DNA of 64,000 bases, taken from the NCBI RefSeq assembly GCF_016937655.1, contig NZ_JAFHKL010000017.1, positions 1 through 64,000 on the forward strand, written 5' to 3'. The notes under the pieces were generated by a model. That model ran no database searches and had not been told where the DNA came from. It worked only from the letters and a program-made list of their open reading frames with translations. Positions within the stretch are counted from its first letter, which is position 1. The number at the start of each line of letters is the position of its first letter. Shown piece after piece: positions 8,957-18,956 of the stretch. The stretch is from Chromobacterium alkanivorans. GTDB lineage: Bacteria; Pseudomonadota; Gammaproteobacteria; Burkholderiales; Chromobacteriaceae. The translations under genes and the position numbers were made by a program.

Positions 8957-10264
8957 TTAACGGCGGATGACGGCGTTGACCTTGCCCAGCACCTCGCTGT
9001 CCAGTTGGCCGGCGGCCTGGGACAGCGACAGCCGCGCGATCAGATAGTCGTACTTGGCGGTGGCCAGGCTGGTCAGCGTCGAGTAGTAGGCCTGTTCGGC
9101 CTGTAGCAGGTCGATATTGGTGCGGATGCCCACTTCCTTGCCCAGGCGGGTGGATTCGACCTTGCTTTTGGCCGAGATCAGCAGCTGTTCCTGGGCGCGC
9201 ACCAGCGCCGCGCCGTTGGTGACGCCGAGGAAGGTGCGGCGCACGTCTTCGCGCACCTGGCGGCGGGTGGCTTCCAGCTTGTCCTTGGCGGACTCTTGCT
9301 GCGCCGCGGCCTCGCGCACTTGCGAGTTGATGCCGCCGCCGGCGAACAAGGGCAGGGTGACGCCGACGCCTATGCTGCTGCCGCGGGTGTGCGGCTGTTG
9401 CATCGGGGCGCGGGTCTGGGTGTCGCTGTAGCCGGCGGTCAGGCTGATCACCGGCAGGTGGCCGCCCTTTTTCTCGGTGACGTTCTTGTCGGCGATCTCC
9501 AGCGCCTGCTCGGCGGTCTTGATGCTCAGGCTGTTGCGCAGGGCGATCCCGATCCAGGCTTCCAGCGTGGCCGGCGTCGGCAGTTCCAGCGGCAGCTTGT
9601 CCAGCACCGGCTGGATGGTTTTGGGGTCCAGGCCGGTGACGCGGCGCAGATTGTTTTCCGCCAGCTCCAGGCTGTTGATCGCCTTGATCTCCTGAGCCAC
9701 CGCGCCGTCGTAGCCGGCCTGGGCTTCATGGGTGTCGGTGATGGTGGCGGTGCCCACTTCGAAGGCGGTCTTGGCCTGTTCCAGCTGTTGCTGGAAGGTT
9801 TTCTTGCTGGCGCTGGTGGCGGACAGGGTGTCCTTGGCCAGCAGCACGTTGAAATAGGCCTGCGAGGTGTCCAGGATCAATTGCTGCTCGGCCGCGCCGA
9901 AGCTGGTTTCCGCCTGCTGCGTCGCCAGCTTGCCTTTTTGGTAGCCGGTGTATTTGCCGACGTCGAACAGCGGCTGCTGCAGATTGACGCCGTAGGTGGT
10001 GGCGTCGTAGCGGCCCTGGCCGGCGGGCGCGATCGGATTGGTGTAGTTGTAATTGGCGGTGGCGCCGACCTGGGGCATCAGCAGCGCGCGGCCCTGCACT
10101 GCTTTCTCGCGGCCGGCGTCGAGGTCGGAGCGCGCGGCGGCGAAGTCGGCGTTGTAGTCGCGGGCGGCGCGCCAGGCTTCGACCAGGTCGAAGGCGTGGG
10201 CCGGCAGGGCGAAACTCAGCAGCAGGCTGCCCAGCACGGGCAATCGGAATCGGGTCTTGTTCAT
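8957..10264 (-). CDS. TolC-family outer membrane efflux channel
   Basis: Outer-membrane duct of a tripartite RND pump. The 435-aa protein has a signal peptide (MNKTRFRLPVLGSLLLSFA, cleaved after AHA), then the two internally repeated coiled-coil OEP regions typical of TolC (QQPLFDVGKYTGYQKGKLA in the first half, VTLPLFAGGGINSQVREAA in the second). The chosen start ATG 10264 directly precedes the signal peptide; a longer in-frame extension upstream lacks one. It lies 41 bases after the RND gene and is last in the operon. TolC-like channels can be shared with other pumps. Confidence 0.9.
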   Translation of the reverse strand: MNKTRFRLPVLGSLLLSFALPAHAFDLVEAWRAARDYNADFAAARSDLDAGREKAVQGRALLMPQVGATANYNYTNPIAPAGQGRYDATTYGVNLQQPLFDVGKYTGYQKGKLATQQAETSFGAAEQQLILDTSQAYFNVLLAKDTLSATSASKKTFQQQLEQAKTAFEVGTATITDTHEAQAGYDGAVAQEIKAINSLELAENNLRRVTGLDPKTIQPVLDKLPLELPTPATLEAWIGIALRNSLSIKTAEQALEIADKNVTEKKGGHLPVISLTAGYSDTQTRAPMQQPHTRGSSIGVGVTLPLFAGGGINSQVREAAAQQESAKDKLEATRRQVREDVRRTFLGVTNGAALVRAQEQLLISAKSKVESTRLGKEVGIRTNIDLLQAEQAYYSTLTSLATAKYDYLIARLSLSQAAGQLDSEVLGKVNAVIRR

Positions 10265-10305
10265 TTGTGTTTGTATGCTCGGTTTGTTTTGTCTCAATCG
10301 CGCGC

Positions 10306-13300
10306 TCAGGCTTGAGGCCGTCGTATCTTGAACCATTGCGCGTACAGCGCCGGCAGGAACAGCAGGGTTAGTACCGTGGCCACCAGCAGCCCGCCCATGA
10401 TGGCCACCGCCATCGGTCCCCAGAAGGTGCTGCGGCTCAGCGGAATCATCGCCAGGATCGCCGCCAATGCCGTCAGCATGATAGGCCTAAAACGTCTAAT
10501 TGTGGAGCCGACAATCGCGTGCCAGGGATCGATGCCGTCGCGAATGTCGTGCTCGATCTGATCGACTAGGATAACCGAGTTGCGCATGATCATGCCGGAC
10601 AGCGCGATCACTCCCAGCATGGCGACGAAGCCGAAGGGCGCGCTGAAGGCGATCAGGGTCAGCGTCACGCCTATCATGCCCAGCGGCGCGGTCAGCAGCA
10701 CCATGATGGTGCGCTGCACGCTATGCAGCTGCAACATCAGCAGGGTGATCACCACCACCAGCATCAGCGGCGCCACCGCGGCGATGGCTTTTTGCGATTT
10801 GGCGCTGGATTCCATGCTGCCGCCGGTTTCGATGTGATAGCCCAGCGGCAGGGTCTGCTCCAGCGCCTGCATCTTGGGCAGCAATTGCCGGGAGATGTCC
10901 GCGCCCTGGGCGCCTTCCGCCGGGTCCGCGCTTACCGTGATGGCGGGCAGGCGGTTGCGCCGCCAGATGATGCTTTCCTCCGGCTGGTATTCGATGTGTC
11001 CGATCTGCGACACCGGCACGAAGCGGCCGCTGCCGGTTTGTATCATCAAATTGCCGAGGCCGGCGACATTCTTGCGCTCGTCCGGATTGAGCCGCGCGAC
11101 GATGGCGATGGCCTGGTCGCCTTCGCGGAAGCTGGTGACGGTGGCGCCGGAGATCAGCATCTGCAATTGCTGCGACAATTGCTGCGAGGACAGGCCGAGC
11201 GCGCGCGCCTTGTCCTGATCGATGCGGATGCGCAGCGCCTTCACCTGTTCGCCCCAGTTGATGTTGACTTGGCGCGTGGACGGATGCGCGCGCATCAGCG
11301 CCTCCACCTGGGCGGCGATGGCGCGCACCTTGGCGTGGTCCTCGCCCATCACCCGGAACTGCACCGCGTAGCCCACCGGCGGGCCGTTCTCCAAGCGGGT
11401 CACCCGGCCGCGGACGTTGGGGAAGTCGTTGTCGAACAGTTTTTCCAGCCGTTTCTTCACGTTTTCGCGCACATGCTCGTCGCGGGTCATCAGCATCAGC
11501 TGCGCGTAGTTCAGGTGTTGCAGCTGCTGATCCAGCGGCAGATAGAAGCGCGGGCTGCCGCTGCCCACATAGCTGGTGACGCTGACGATGTCCGGGTCGC
11601 GCTTGAGCAGCGCTTCCAGTTTCTCCACTTCGCGCTCGGTGGCCTGATGGCTGGCGCCGCGCGGCAGCCACATGTCCACCATCAGCTCGGGCCGGTTGGA
11701 CGAGGGGAAGAACTGCTGGGCCACCAGCAGCTTGAAGGCGAGCAGGGACAGCACGAAGGCGGCCAGGGTCAGCGCGATCACGGTCTTGCGCCGCTCCAGG
11801 CACCATTCCACCACCCGGCGGAAGCGGCGGTAGAACGGTTTGTCGTAGACATCGTGCGTCTCGTGCTGCTGCAGGTTTTCCGGCAGCAGCTTGTAGCCCA
11901 GATAGGGGGTGAACACCACGGCGACGATCCAGGACAGCACCAGCGCGATGCCGACCACGGCGAACAGGCTGAACACGTATTCGCCGGCGTTGGACTTGGC
12001 GATGCCCACCGGCAGGAAAGTGGCCGCGGTGATCAGGGTGCCGGTCAGCATCGGGAAGGCGGTGCTGGTGTAGGCGAAGGTGGCGGCCTGGAATTTGCTC
12101 CAGCCCTGTTCCAGCTTCAAGGCCATCATTTCCACCGCGATGATGGCGTCGTCCACCAGCAGGCCCAGCGCGATGATCAGCGAGCCCAGCGAGATGCGCT
12201 GCAGGTCGATGTTGAAGAAGTACATCGCCAGAAAGGTCATCGCCAGCACCAGCGGGATGGACAGCGCCACCACGATGCCGGTGCGCAGGCCCAGGCTGAA
12301 GAAGCTGACCGCCAGCACGATGACCACGGCCTCCACCAGCGAGCGCATGAATTCCCCAACCGCGTTCTTGACCACCTTGGGCTGGTCCGACACCGAGTGG
12401 ATTTCCACGCCCACCGGCAGCTTGGACTGGATCTGCTGCATCGAGGCGTCCAGGTTCTTGCCCAGGCGCAGCACGTCGCCGCCGCCCTTCATGGTGATGG
12501 CCATGCCCAGCACCGGCTTGCCGTTGAAGCGCATGGTGTTCTGCGGCGGGTCGATATAGCCGCGCTTGACCGTGGCGATGTCGCCCAGGCGGAAGGTTTT
12601 GCCGTTGACGGTGACCGGGGTGGCGGCGATGGCCTCCACGCTGGCGTAGTTGCCGGTGGGGCGGACCCAGATGCGGTCGCTGGCGGTTTCGAACACGCCG
12701 GACGGCGTCATCGCGTTTTGCTGCTGCAGGGCTTTCCAGATCGCGCCGGTGTCCAGGCCCAGCGAGGCCAGCTTGGCGGTGGACAGGTCCACGTAGACGC
12801 GCTGCTCCTGCACGCCCAGCAGGCTGACCTTGGCCACGTCCGGCACGCGCAGGATCTCGCGTTTGGCGTCTTCCAGGTATTGGCGTAGTTCTTCGTAGCT
12901 GAAGCCGTCGCCGGCGAAGGCGTAGATATTGCCGAAGGTGTCGCCGAACTCGTCGTTGAAGAAGGGGCCCTGGATCTCCGCGGGCAGGGTGGCGCGGATA
13001 TCGCCTATCTTCTTGCGCACCTGATACCACAGCTGCTGCACGTTCTTGGGCGGCACGTCCTCGCGCACCGAAATCAGCAGCAGGCTTTCGCCGGGCTTGG
13101 TGTAGCTCTGGACGAAGTCGATCTCGCCCATTTCCTGCAGTTTTTCCTCCAGCTTGTTGGTGACCTGCTGTTCCATTTCCAGCGTGCCGGCGCCGGGCCA
13201 ATAGGCTTGAACCAGCATGGCCTTGAAGGTGAATTCCGGGTCTTCCTTCTGGCCCAGCTGGGTATAGGCCCAGACCCCGGCCAGCATCAGCATCACCATC

Positions 13301-13359
13301 AGGTAGCGCACCAGCGACTGGTGGCGCAGCGCCCATTCGGACAAGTTCAGTTTTTTCAT
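10306..13359 (-). CDS. RND multidrug efflux inner-membrane transporter
   Basis: Proton-driven pump subunit of 1017 aa, close to the usual RND length. The N-terminus WALRHQSLVRYLMVMLMLAG is the first membrane helix, and PEFTFKAMLVQAYWPGA is the start of the pore domain. TM4 carries the proton-relay aspartates in LGLLVDDAIIAVEMM. The second half repeats the fold (LMVDMWLPRGAS to GMIMRNSVILVDQIEHDI). The N-terminal style resembles TriC/VexK-like RNDs rather than AcrB, but substrates cannot be predicted. The gene follows the MFP gene by 7 bases. Confidence 0.93.
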   Translation of the reverse strand: MKKLNLSEWALRHQSLVRYLMVMLMLAGVWAYTQLGQKEDPEFTFKAMLVQAYWPGAGTLEMEQQVTNKLEEKLQEMGEIDFVQSYTKPGESLLLISVREDVPPKNVQQLWYQVRKKIGDIRATLPAEIQGPFFNDEFGDTFGNIYAFAGDGFSYEELRQYLEDAKREILRVPDVAKVSLLGVQEQRVYVDLSTAKLASLGLDTGAIWKALQQQNAMTPSGVFETASDRIWVRPTGNYASVEAIAATPVTVNGKTFRLGDIATVKRGYIDPPQNTMRFNGKPVLGMAITMKGGGDVLRLGKNLDASMQQIQSKLPVGVEIHSVSDQPKVVKNAVGEFMRSLVEAVVIVLAVSFFSLGLRTGIVVALSIPLVLAMTFLAMYFFNIDLQRISLGSLIIALGLLVDDAIIAVEMMALKLEQGWSKFQAATFAYTSTAFPMLTGTLITAATFLPVGIAKSNAGEYVFSLFAVVGIALVLSWIVAVVFTPYLGYKLLPENLQQHETHDVYDKPFYRRFRRVVEWCLERRKTVIALTLAAFVLSLLAFKLLVAQQFFPSSNRPELMVDMWLPRGASHQATEREVEKLEALLKRDPDIVSVTSYVGSGSPRFYLPLDQQLQHLNYAQLMLMTRDEHVRENVKKRLEKLFDNDFPNVRGRVTRLENGPPVGYAVQFRVMGEDHAKVRAIAAQVEALMRAHPSTRQVNINWGEQVKALRIRIDQDKARALGLSSQQLSQQLQMLISGATVTSFREGDQAIAIVARLNPDERKNVAGLGNLMIQTGSGRFVPVSQIGHIEYQPEESIIWRRNRLPAITVSADPAEGAQGADISRQLLPKMQALEQTLPLGYHIETGGSMESSAKSQKAIAAVAPLMLVVVITLLMLQLHSVQRTIMVLLTAPLGMIGVTLTLIAFSAPFGFVAMLGVIALSGMIMRNSVILVDQIEHDIRDGIDPWHAIVGSTIRRFRPIMLTALAAILAMIPLSRSTFWGPMAVAIMGGLLVATVLTLLFLPALYAQWFKIRRPQA

Positions 13360-13366
13360 GGCCGTC

Positions 13367-14431
13367 TCAGCGCTCCAGCAGTTTCACGGCCTGGCCGTCG
13401 CGCAGCAGGTGGATGCCGGCGGTGACGATCTTGTCGCCCGGCCGCACGCCCTGGGACAGGGTGGCGGAATCGGCGTCGACGCGGCTGACCGTCACCGCGC
13501 GGCGGGCGACCTTGCCGTTGGCGGCGATCAGCCAGACGTAGTGCTTGCCCTGCTCGTCCAGCAGCGCGGTCAGCGGCAGCCGCATCCGCGCGTCGGCGGC
13601 GTCAGGCAGCGCGACGTTGGCGGTCATGCCCAACTGCAGGCGGCTGGAGTCGCCGCCGATGGCGACGCGCGCAGCATAGGTGCGGGTGGCCGGATCGGCG
13701 TCGGCCGCCAGTTCGCGCAGCGTGCCCGGCAGCGGCGCGCCGCCGTTCCACAGCAGCACCTGGAATTGGCCGGCGCGGCGCACCTTGTCCAGCGCGTTCT
13801 CCGGCACCTGGATCGCGGCTTCGCGCGCGCCGTCCTGAGACAGCCGCGCCATGGCCTGGCCGGCGGCCACCACCAGGCCGGGCTCGGCCACCATCTGGCT
13901 CAACACGCCGTCGGCGTCCGCCACCAGGCTGGTGTAGCCGGTCTGGTTGCGGCTGGCCGCCAGTTGCGCCCTGGCCTGGTCCGCCTTGGCGCGGGCGGCG
14001 TTGACCGCGTTCTGCTGGCCGTCCACCTGGGCCTGGCTGACGAACTGCTTGGCCAGCAGTTCGCGGTAGCGTTTCAGGTTCAGTTCCTGCTGGGCCTGGT
14101 CGGACTGGGCTGCGGCCAGCTGCGCCTGTTTGGCGGAGAGATCCAGCGCGTAGTCGCTGGGGTCCAGCCGCGCCAGCACCTGGCCCTTCTTCACCCGGTC
14201 GCCGCTGTTGGCCAGCTTGGCCACCACCTTGCCGGCCACGCGGAAGGCCAGGTTGGTCTCGTGGCGGGCGCGGATTTCGCCGGCGTAGCTGTCGCCCTGT
14301 TGCGAAGCGGTGGCGCCGGCCACCACGTAGCGGACCGGGCGCGGCGCTTCCGGCGGCGCCTCCGGCTTGCTGCAGGCGGCGAGGGTCAGGCTGGCGATGC
14401 CCAGCCAGAGGCAGTGAGCGGCAGTTTTCAT
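13367..14431 (-). CDS. RND efflux periplasmic adaptor lipoprotein
   Basis: Membrane-fusion subunit linking the RND pump to the TolC-like channel. The 354-aa protein starts with a lipoprotein signal (MKTAAHCLWLGIASLTLAAC; lipobox LAAC, Cys20). It then has the HlyD/AcrA-like layout: a half-lipoyl motif (NLAFRVAGKVVAKLANSGDRV), a coiled-coil hairpin (LSAKQAQLAAAQSDQAQQEL region), the second half-lipoyl, and a beta-barrel. It starts one base after the TetR stop codon, so regulator and pump are co-transcribed. Confidence 0.92.
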   Translation of the reverse strand: MKTAAHCLWLGIASLTLAACSKPEAPPEAPRPVRYVVAGATASQQGDSYAGEIRARHETNLAFRVAGKVVAKLANSGDRVKKGQVLARLDPSDYALDLSAKQAQLAAAQSDQAQQELNLKRYRELLAKQFVSQAQVDGQQNAVNAARAKADQARAQLAASRNQTGYTSLVADADGVLSQMVAEPGLVVAAGQAMARLSQDGAREAAIQVPENALDKVRRAGQFQVLLWNGGAPLPGTLRELAADADPATRTYAARVAIGGDSSRLQLGMTANVALPDAADARMRLPLTALLDEQGKHYVWLIAANGKVARRAVTVSRVDADSATLSQGVRPGDKIVTAGIHLLRDGQAVKLLER

Positions 14432-14432
14432 G

Positions 14433-15089
14433 TCAATTCTCGTAGGTGGGATTCTTCAGGCCTTGCAGCACCAGCTGCAAGGCTTCGCTCAAGTGCGCGC
14501 GGGAGTATTGATGCGAGTAGCCGCAGACATCGGGCACCACCTTGGCGAAGGAGTGGGCCCAGGTCATCGCCATCACCAGCGGCGCCAGCAGCGCGTCGCT
14601 GCTGCTGGCGATGGGCAGGTCGCGGAATTCTCCGCTGTCCATGCCGCGGCGCAGGATGTGCTCGACCATGCGCAGACAGGGCGAGATCACCTCGGTGGTG
14701 TAGAAGCGCGCCAGTTCCGGGAAGTTGGTGGCTTCGGCGATGGCCAGCTTGCACAGGCCGGCGGCCGGGGTGGCGCCCACTTCGTCCCACCATTTGAGCA
14801 GCAGGATCTGCAGCAGCTCGCCCACCGGGCCCTGGTGCTGCTGTTCCAGTTCCACGAAGGCGCTGAGCCGGCTGGACAGGTGATGGCGCACCATGGCCTT
14901 GAAGATTTCTTCCTTGTTCTGGAAGTACAGATAGGGCGTGCCCTTGGTCACGCCGGCGGCGCGGGCGATGTCTTCCATCTTGGTGGCGCTGAAGCCTTTC
15001 TCTACGAACAGGGTCAGCGCGGCGTCCAGGATTTCGCTGGGACGCGCGTCTTTTTTGCGCTGCCAGCGCGAGGCGGGGGCTTGTGCCAT
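14433..15089 (-). CDS. TetR/AcrR family repressor of the efflux operon
   Basis: A 218-aa regulator with an N-terminal TetR helix-turn-helix (ILDAALTLFVEKGFSATKME then DIARAAGVTKGTPYLYFQNK) and a variable ligand-binding C-terminus. It is the first gene of the operon with MFP, RND and OMF genes (one base before the MFP start), so it most likely represses its own operon until a pump substrate binds. Candidate operators lie in the divergent region toward argB. Confidence 0.92.
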   Translation of the reverse strand: MAQAPASRWQRKKDARPSEILDAALTLFVEKGFSATKMEDIARAAGVTKGTPYLYFQNKEEIFKAMVRHHLSSRLSAFVELEQQHQGPVGELLQILLLKWWDEVGATPAAGLCKLAIAEATNFPELARFYTTEVISPCLRMVEHILRRGMDSGEFRDLPIASSSDALLAPLVMAMTWAHSFAKVVPDVCGYSHQYSRAHLSEALQLVLQGLKNPTYEN

Positions 15090-15099
15090 GGTTGTGTAG

Positions 15100-16128
<1,029 letters not shown>

Positions 16129-16171
16129 CGCGCGTTTCCGCCCAGGCAGGCGAGGGCGCGGGCCGCCGCGC

Positions 16172-16201
16172 TTACCGAGGCGCCGCAGCCTGCGCTATAG
16201 T
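16172..16201 (+). promoter_or_regulatory. Sigma70-type promoter candidate for the CBS protein
   Basis: TTACCG (16172-16177) and TATAGT (16196-16201) are separated by 18 bases, about 85 bases upstream of the CBS-domain gene. The -10 is good; the -35 is moderate. Confidence 0.5.
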
Positions 16202-16286
16202 GGATTGGTGGGCGCTCGTCCGCGTCGCCTGGCGGCGGGAGAGGGCTACGGGAACGGCCGGATTGCCGGTTTGAAAGGGGACATGC

Positions 16287-16721
16287 ATGCAAACGGTAAG
16301 ACAGTTGTTGGACAGCAAGCCAAACCGAGCCTTGGTCTATGTGAACCCGGACAGCACGGTGTTCCAGGCCTTGCAGGTGATGGCGGAAAACGACATCGGC
16401 GCGGTGCTGGTGATGGAGGAGGGCGGCATCGTCGGCATCTTCTCCGAACGCGATTACGCGCGGCGCATCGTGTTGCAGGGCCGCACCTCAGCCGGCACCA
16501 AGGTGCGCGACATCATGACCAGCCGCGTGGTCTACGTGACGCCCAGCCAGACGCTGGACGACTGCATGGGTCTGATGACGGAAAAGCGCATCCGCCACCT
16601 GCCGGTGCTGGAAGGCAGCGACGTGATGGGCATGTTGTCCATCGGCGACCTGGTGCGCGCCACCATAGAAGAGCAGGAACAGGTGATCAACCACCTGGTC
16701 CATTACATCCAGTCCGCCTGA
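16287..16721 (+). CDS. CBS-pair domain protein
   Basis: A 144-aa protein consisting almost entirely of two CBS motifs (about residues 10-65 and 75-135; GAVLVMEEGGIVGIFSERDY and RHLPVLEGSDVMGMLSIGDL). CBS pairs bind adenine nucleotides and sense energy state or regulate partners. No catalytic domain is attached, so it would act as a stand-alone sensor or adaptor. ATG 16287 follows GAAAGGGG. It converges with the IclR regulator; its partner is unknown. Confidence 0.85.
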   Translation: MQTVRQLLDSKPNRALVYVNPDSTVFQALQVMAENDIGAVLVMEEGGIVGIFSERDYARRIVLQGRTSAGTKVRDIMTSRVVYVTPSQTLDDCMGLMTEKRIRHLPVLEGSDVMGMLSIGDLVRATIEEQEQVINHLVHYIQSA

Positions 16722-16729
16722 GCGCGCGC

Positions 16730-17506
16730 TCAGCCCGGCGGCGCGAGCCGCAACCGCAGCGCTTGCAGAGCCGGCGCGATGCGTTCGCGCATCGCGCCTT
16801 CGTTCAAGGCGAAGGCCGGACCGCTGGCGTTCAGCGCCATCGCCGGCTGGCCGGGCACGGCCAGGTGCACGCCCACCGCCATCACATCCGCCTCGTATTC
16901 TCCGAAGGACGCGGAATAGCCCTGGCGCAGATAGTCCTGGCGAGCCTCCTCCAGACGAGCGCTGATTTCCTCCCATTCCGCGCCGTAGCGCGCGGCCAGC
17001 AGCGGCTGCAGCTTGAGCTGTTCCGCCGCCGGCAAGCCGGCGTAATAGGCGCGGCCTATGGCGGTGGTGGCCAGCGGCACCCTTGAGCCCACGGTCAGTT
17101 GCACCGAGATGCGGGCCGGGCTGCGGCAGGTTTCCAGATACACCATATCGCTGCCGTCGCGCAGCGCCAGGCTGATGGACATGCCTTGTTCCAGCGCGAA
17201 CTCGCGCATCAGCGGCCCGGCGATCTGGCGGATGTCGTAGCTGGCCAGCACGGTGGAGCCCAAGGCCAGCACCGCCAGTCCCAGCCGGTAGTGGCCGCTG
17301 GCCTCGTCCTGGGCCAGATAGCCCAGCCGGGTCAGAGTGTAGCTCAAACGCGACACTGTTGATTTCGGCAGGCCGGTGCGTTTGGCCAGCTCCTGGTTGG
17401 ACAGCGCCAGCTCGCCGGGGCGAAACGCCGCCAGCACTTCCAGTCCGCGCGCCAGCGCGGTGACGAACAGCCGGTCCTTGTCGGTTTCCAAATCCATTGC
17501 ATCCAT
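16730..17506 (-). CDS. IclR family regulator of glutarate catabolism
   Basis: A 258-aa regulator: N-terminal winged helix (ALSNQELAKRTGLPKSTVSR) and a C-terminal effector domain (GMSISLALRDGSDMVYLETC, PLATTAIGRAYYAGLP, VGVHLAVPG). It is divergent from the glutaryl-CoA dehydrogenase gene across a 153-base region with two palindromes, so it probably controls that gene and itself. Starts at 17506 (MDAMDLE) or 17497 (MDLETDK) are both possible; neither has a strong ribosome binding site. Glutarate, glutaryl-CoA or a lysine breakdown product is the likely effector (inference). Confidence 0.88.
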   Translation of the reverse strand: MDAMDLETDKDRLFVTALARGLEVLAAFRPGELALSNQELAKRTGLPKSTVSRLSYTLTRLGYLAQDEASGHYRLGLAVLALGSTVLASYDIRQIAGPLMREFALEQGMSISLALRDGSDMVYLETCRSPARISVQLTVGSRVPLATTAIGRAYYAGLPAAEQLKLQPLLAARYGAEWEEISARLEEARQDYLRQGYSASFGEYEADVMAVGVHLAVPGQPAMALNASGPAFALNEGAMRERIAPALQALRLRLAPPG

Positions 17507-17599
17507 CTTGTTTCGTGAGCCTCCGCTGGGGTTGCGCGCAGGGGGCGGGCGTCGAGTTTCGCAAAAACGCTTTACATCCGTCCAGGCGGCGATTAGCCT

Positions 17600-17636
17600 A
17601 TTCTGCAATGTGAAACCAAGTTCCGCAATGCGGAAC
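17600..17636. promoter_or_regulatory. Tandem palindromic operators for the IclR regulator
   Basis: GTTCCGCAATGCGGAAC (17620-17636) is a perfect palindrome with 8-bp arms around a central A. A related copy, ATTCTGCAATGTGAAAC (17600-17616), lies exactly 20 bases upstream, about two helical turns, on the same face. They follow a TTTACA / TAGCCT promoter candidate (17571-17599) for the dehydrogenase gene, so binding there would block transcription. Assignment to the adjacent IclR protein is inferred from position. Confidence 0.65.
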
Positions 17637-17659
17637 AAGTTAACGCGGAGACAGAACTT

Positions 17660-18847
17660 ATGGCAGCCCCCTCCAGTCGCGCGCCGTTCAACTGGGACGA
17701 TCCTCTGCTTTTGGCCGAATGCCTGAGCGAAGAAGAACGCATGGTGCAGCAGAGCGCCTATGACTACTGTCAGGACAAGCTGTTTCCGCGGGTGCTGAGC
17801 GCCAACCGCGAAGAACGCTTCGACCGTGAAATCATCAACGAGATGGGCGAGCTGGGCCTGCTGGGCTGCACCATCGAAGGTTACGGCTGCGCCGGCCTCA
17901 GCCACGTGGCCTACGGCCTGGTGGCGCGCGAGGTGGAGCGCGTGGATTCCGGCTACCGCTCGGCGATGAGCGTGCAGTCCAGCCTGGTGATGCATCCGAT
18001 CTGGGCTTACGGCTCGGACGCGCAGAAGGACAAATACCTGCCGCGGCTGGCCAGCGGCGAATGGCTGGGCTGTTTCGGCCTGACCGAGCCGGACTCCGGC
18101 TCGGACCCGGCCAGCATGAAGACCCGGGCGCGCAAGGTGGACGGCGGCTATCTGCTCAACGGCAGCAAGATGTGGATCACCAACAGCCCGCAGGCCGACG
18201 TGTTCGTGGTCTGGGCCAAGGACGACGAGGACGAAATCCGCGGCTTCGTGCTGGAGAAGGGCATGGCCGGCCTGTCCGCGCCCAAGATCCACGGCAAGTT
18301 TTCGCTGCGCGCCTCCATCACCGGCGAAATCGTGATGGACGACGTGCTGGTGCCGGAGGACGCCATCCTGCCGGGCGTCAAGGGTTTGAAAGGGCCGTTC
18401 GGCTGCCTGAACAAGGCGCGCTACGGCATCGCCTGGGGCGCGTTGGGCGCCGCCGAATTCTGCTGGCACGCGGCGCGTCAGTACACGCTGGACCGCAAGC
18501 AGTTCGGCCGCCCGCTGGCCGCCAACCAGCTGATCCAGCTGAAGCTGGCCAATATGCAGACCGAAATCAGCCTGGGCCTGCACGCGGCGCTGCGCGTGGG
18601 CCGCTTGATGGACGAGGGCAAGGCCGCGCCGGAAATGATCTCGCTGATCAAGCGCAACAACTGCGGCAAGGCGCTGGACATCGCCCGGCTGTCGCGCGAC
18701 ATGCACGGCGGCAACGGCATCGCCGACGAATTCCATGTGATCCGCCACGTGATGAACCTGGAGGCGGTCAACACTTACGAAGGCACGCACGATGTGCATG
18801 CCTTGATTCTGGGCCGAGCCCAGACCGGTATTCAGGCATTTGCCTGA
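17660..18847 (+). CDS. gcdH: Glutaryl-CoA dehydrogenase
   Basis: FAD-dependent acyl-CoA dehydrogenase that oxidises and decarboxylates glutaryl-CoA to crotonyl-CoA in lysine, tryptophan and glutarate breakdown, passing electrons to ETF. The 395-aa protein shows the acyl-CoA dehydrogenase signatures [20 protein letters not shown] and [15 protein letters not shown]. The C-terminal [20 protein letters not shown] and [20 protein letters not shown] carry the active-site glutamate (in YEGTHD), as in GcdH. Linkage with a CoA-transferase and ETF-QO supports the role. Confidence 0.93.
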   Translation: MAAPSSRAPFNWDDPLLLAECLSEEERMVQQSAYDYCQDKLFPRVLSANREERFDREIINEMGELGLLGCTIEGYGCAGLSHVAYGLVAREVERVDSGYRSAMSVQSSLVMHPIWAYGSDAQKDKYLPRLASGEWLGCFGLTEPDSGSDPASMKTRARKVDGGYLLNGSKMWITNSPQADVFVVWAKDDEDEIRGFVLEKGMAGLSAPKIHGKFSLRASITGEIVMDDVLVPEDAILPGVKGLKGPFGCLNKARYGIAWGALGAAEFCWHAARQYTLDRKQFGRPLAANQLIQLKLANMQTEISLGLHAALRVGRLMDEGKAAPEMISLIKRNNCGKALDIARLSRDMHGGNGIADEFHVIRHVMNLEAVNTYEGTHDVHALILGRAQTGIQAFA

Positions 18848-18853
18848 TAAGCC

Positions 18854-18928
18854 GGCGCGGCCGGGAGGCCGGCCGCGCCGTTATTCCTGTCTGTCCTTGG
18901 AGGCCCGGCTTGCCGGGCCGCTTTTTTT
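18854..18928 (+). terminator. Double hairpin ending in an intrinsic terminator
   Basis: The first hairpin is an 11-bp perfect GC stem (GGCGCGGCCGG / CCGGCCGCGCC, 18854-18879) with no T-run. The second (GGCCCGGC / GCCGGGCC, 18902-18919) is followed by seven Ts (18922-18928). They sit between the dehydrogenase and the CoA-transferase, so much of the dehydrogenase transcript should end here and the CoA-transferase would depend on read-through or its own start. Confidence 0.85.
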
Positions 18929-18956
18929 CGATGGACCGATGTATCGGGAGACGCAG

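Noticed and set aside
10723-12888. Long plus-strand frame opposite the RND pump gene
   Set aside because: A His/Gln/Gly/Arg-rich antisense shadow of a clearly conserved transporter.
18854-18879. First GC hairpin after gcdH as a stand-alone terminator
   Set aside because: It has no T-run; only the second hairpin qualifies as an intrinsic terminator.
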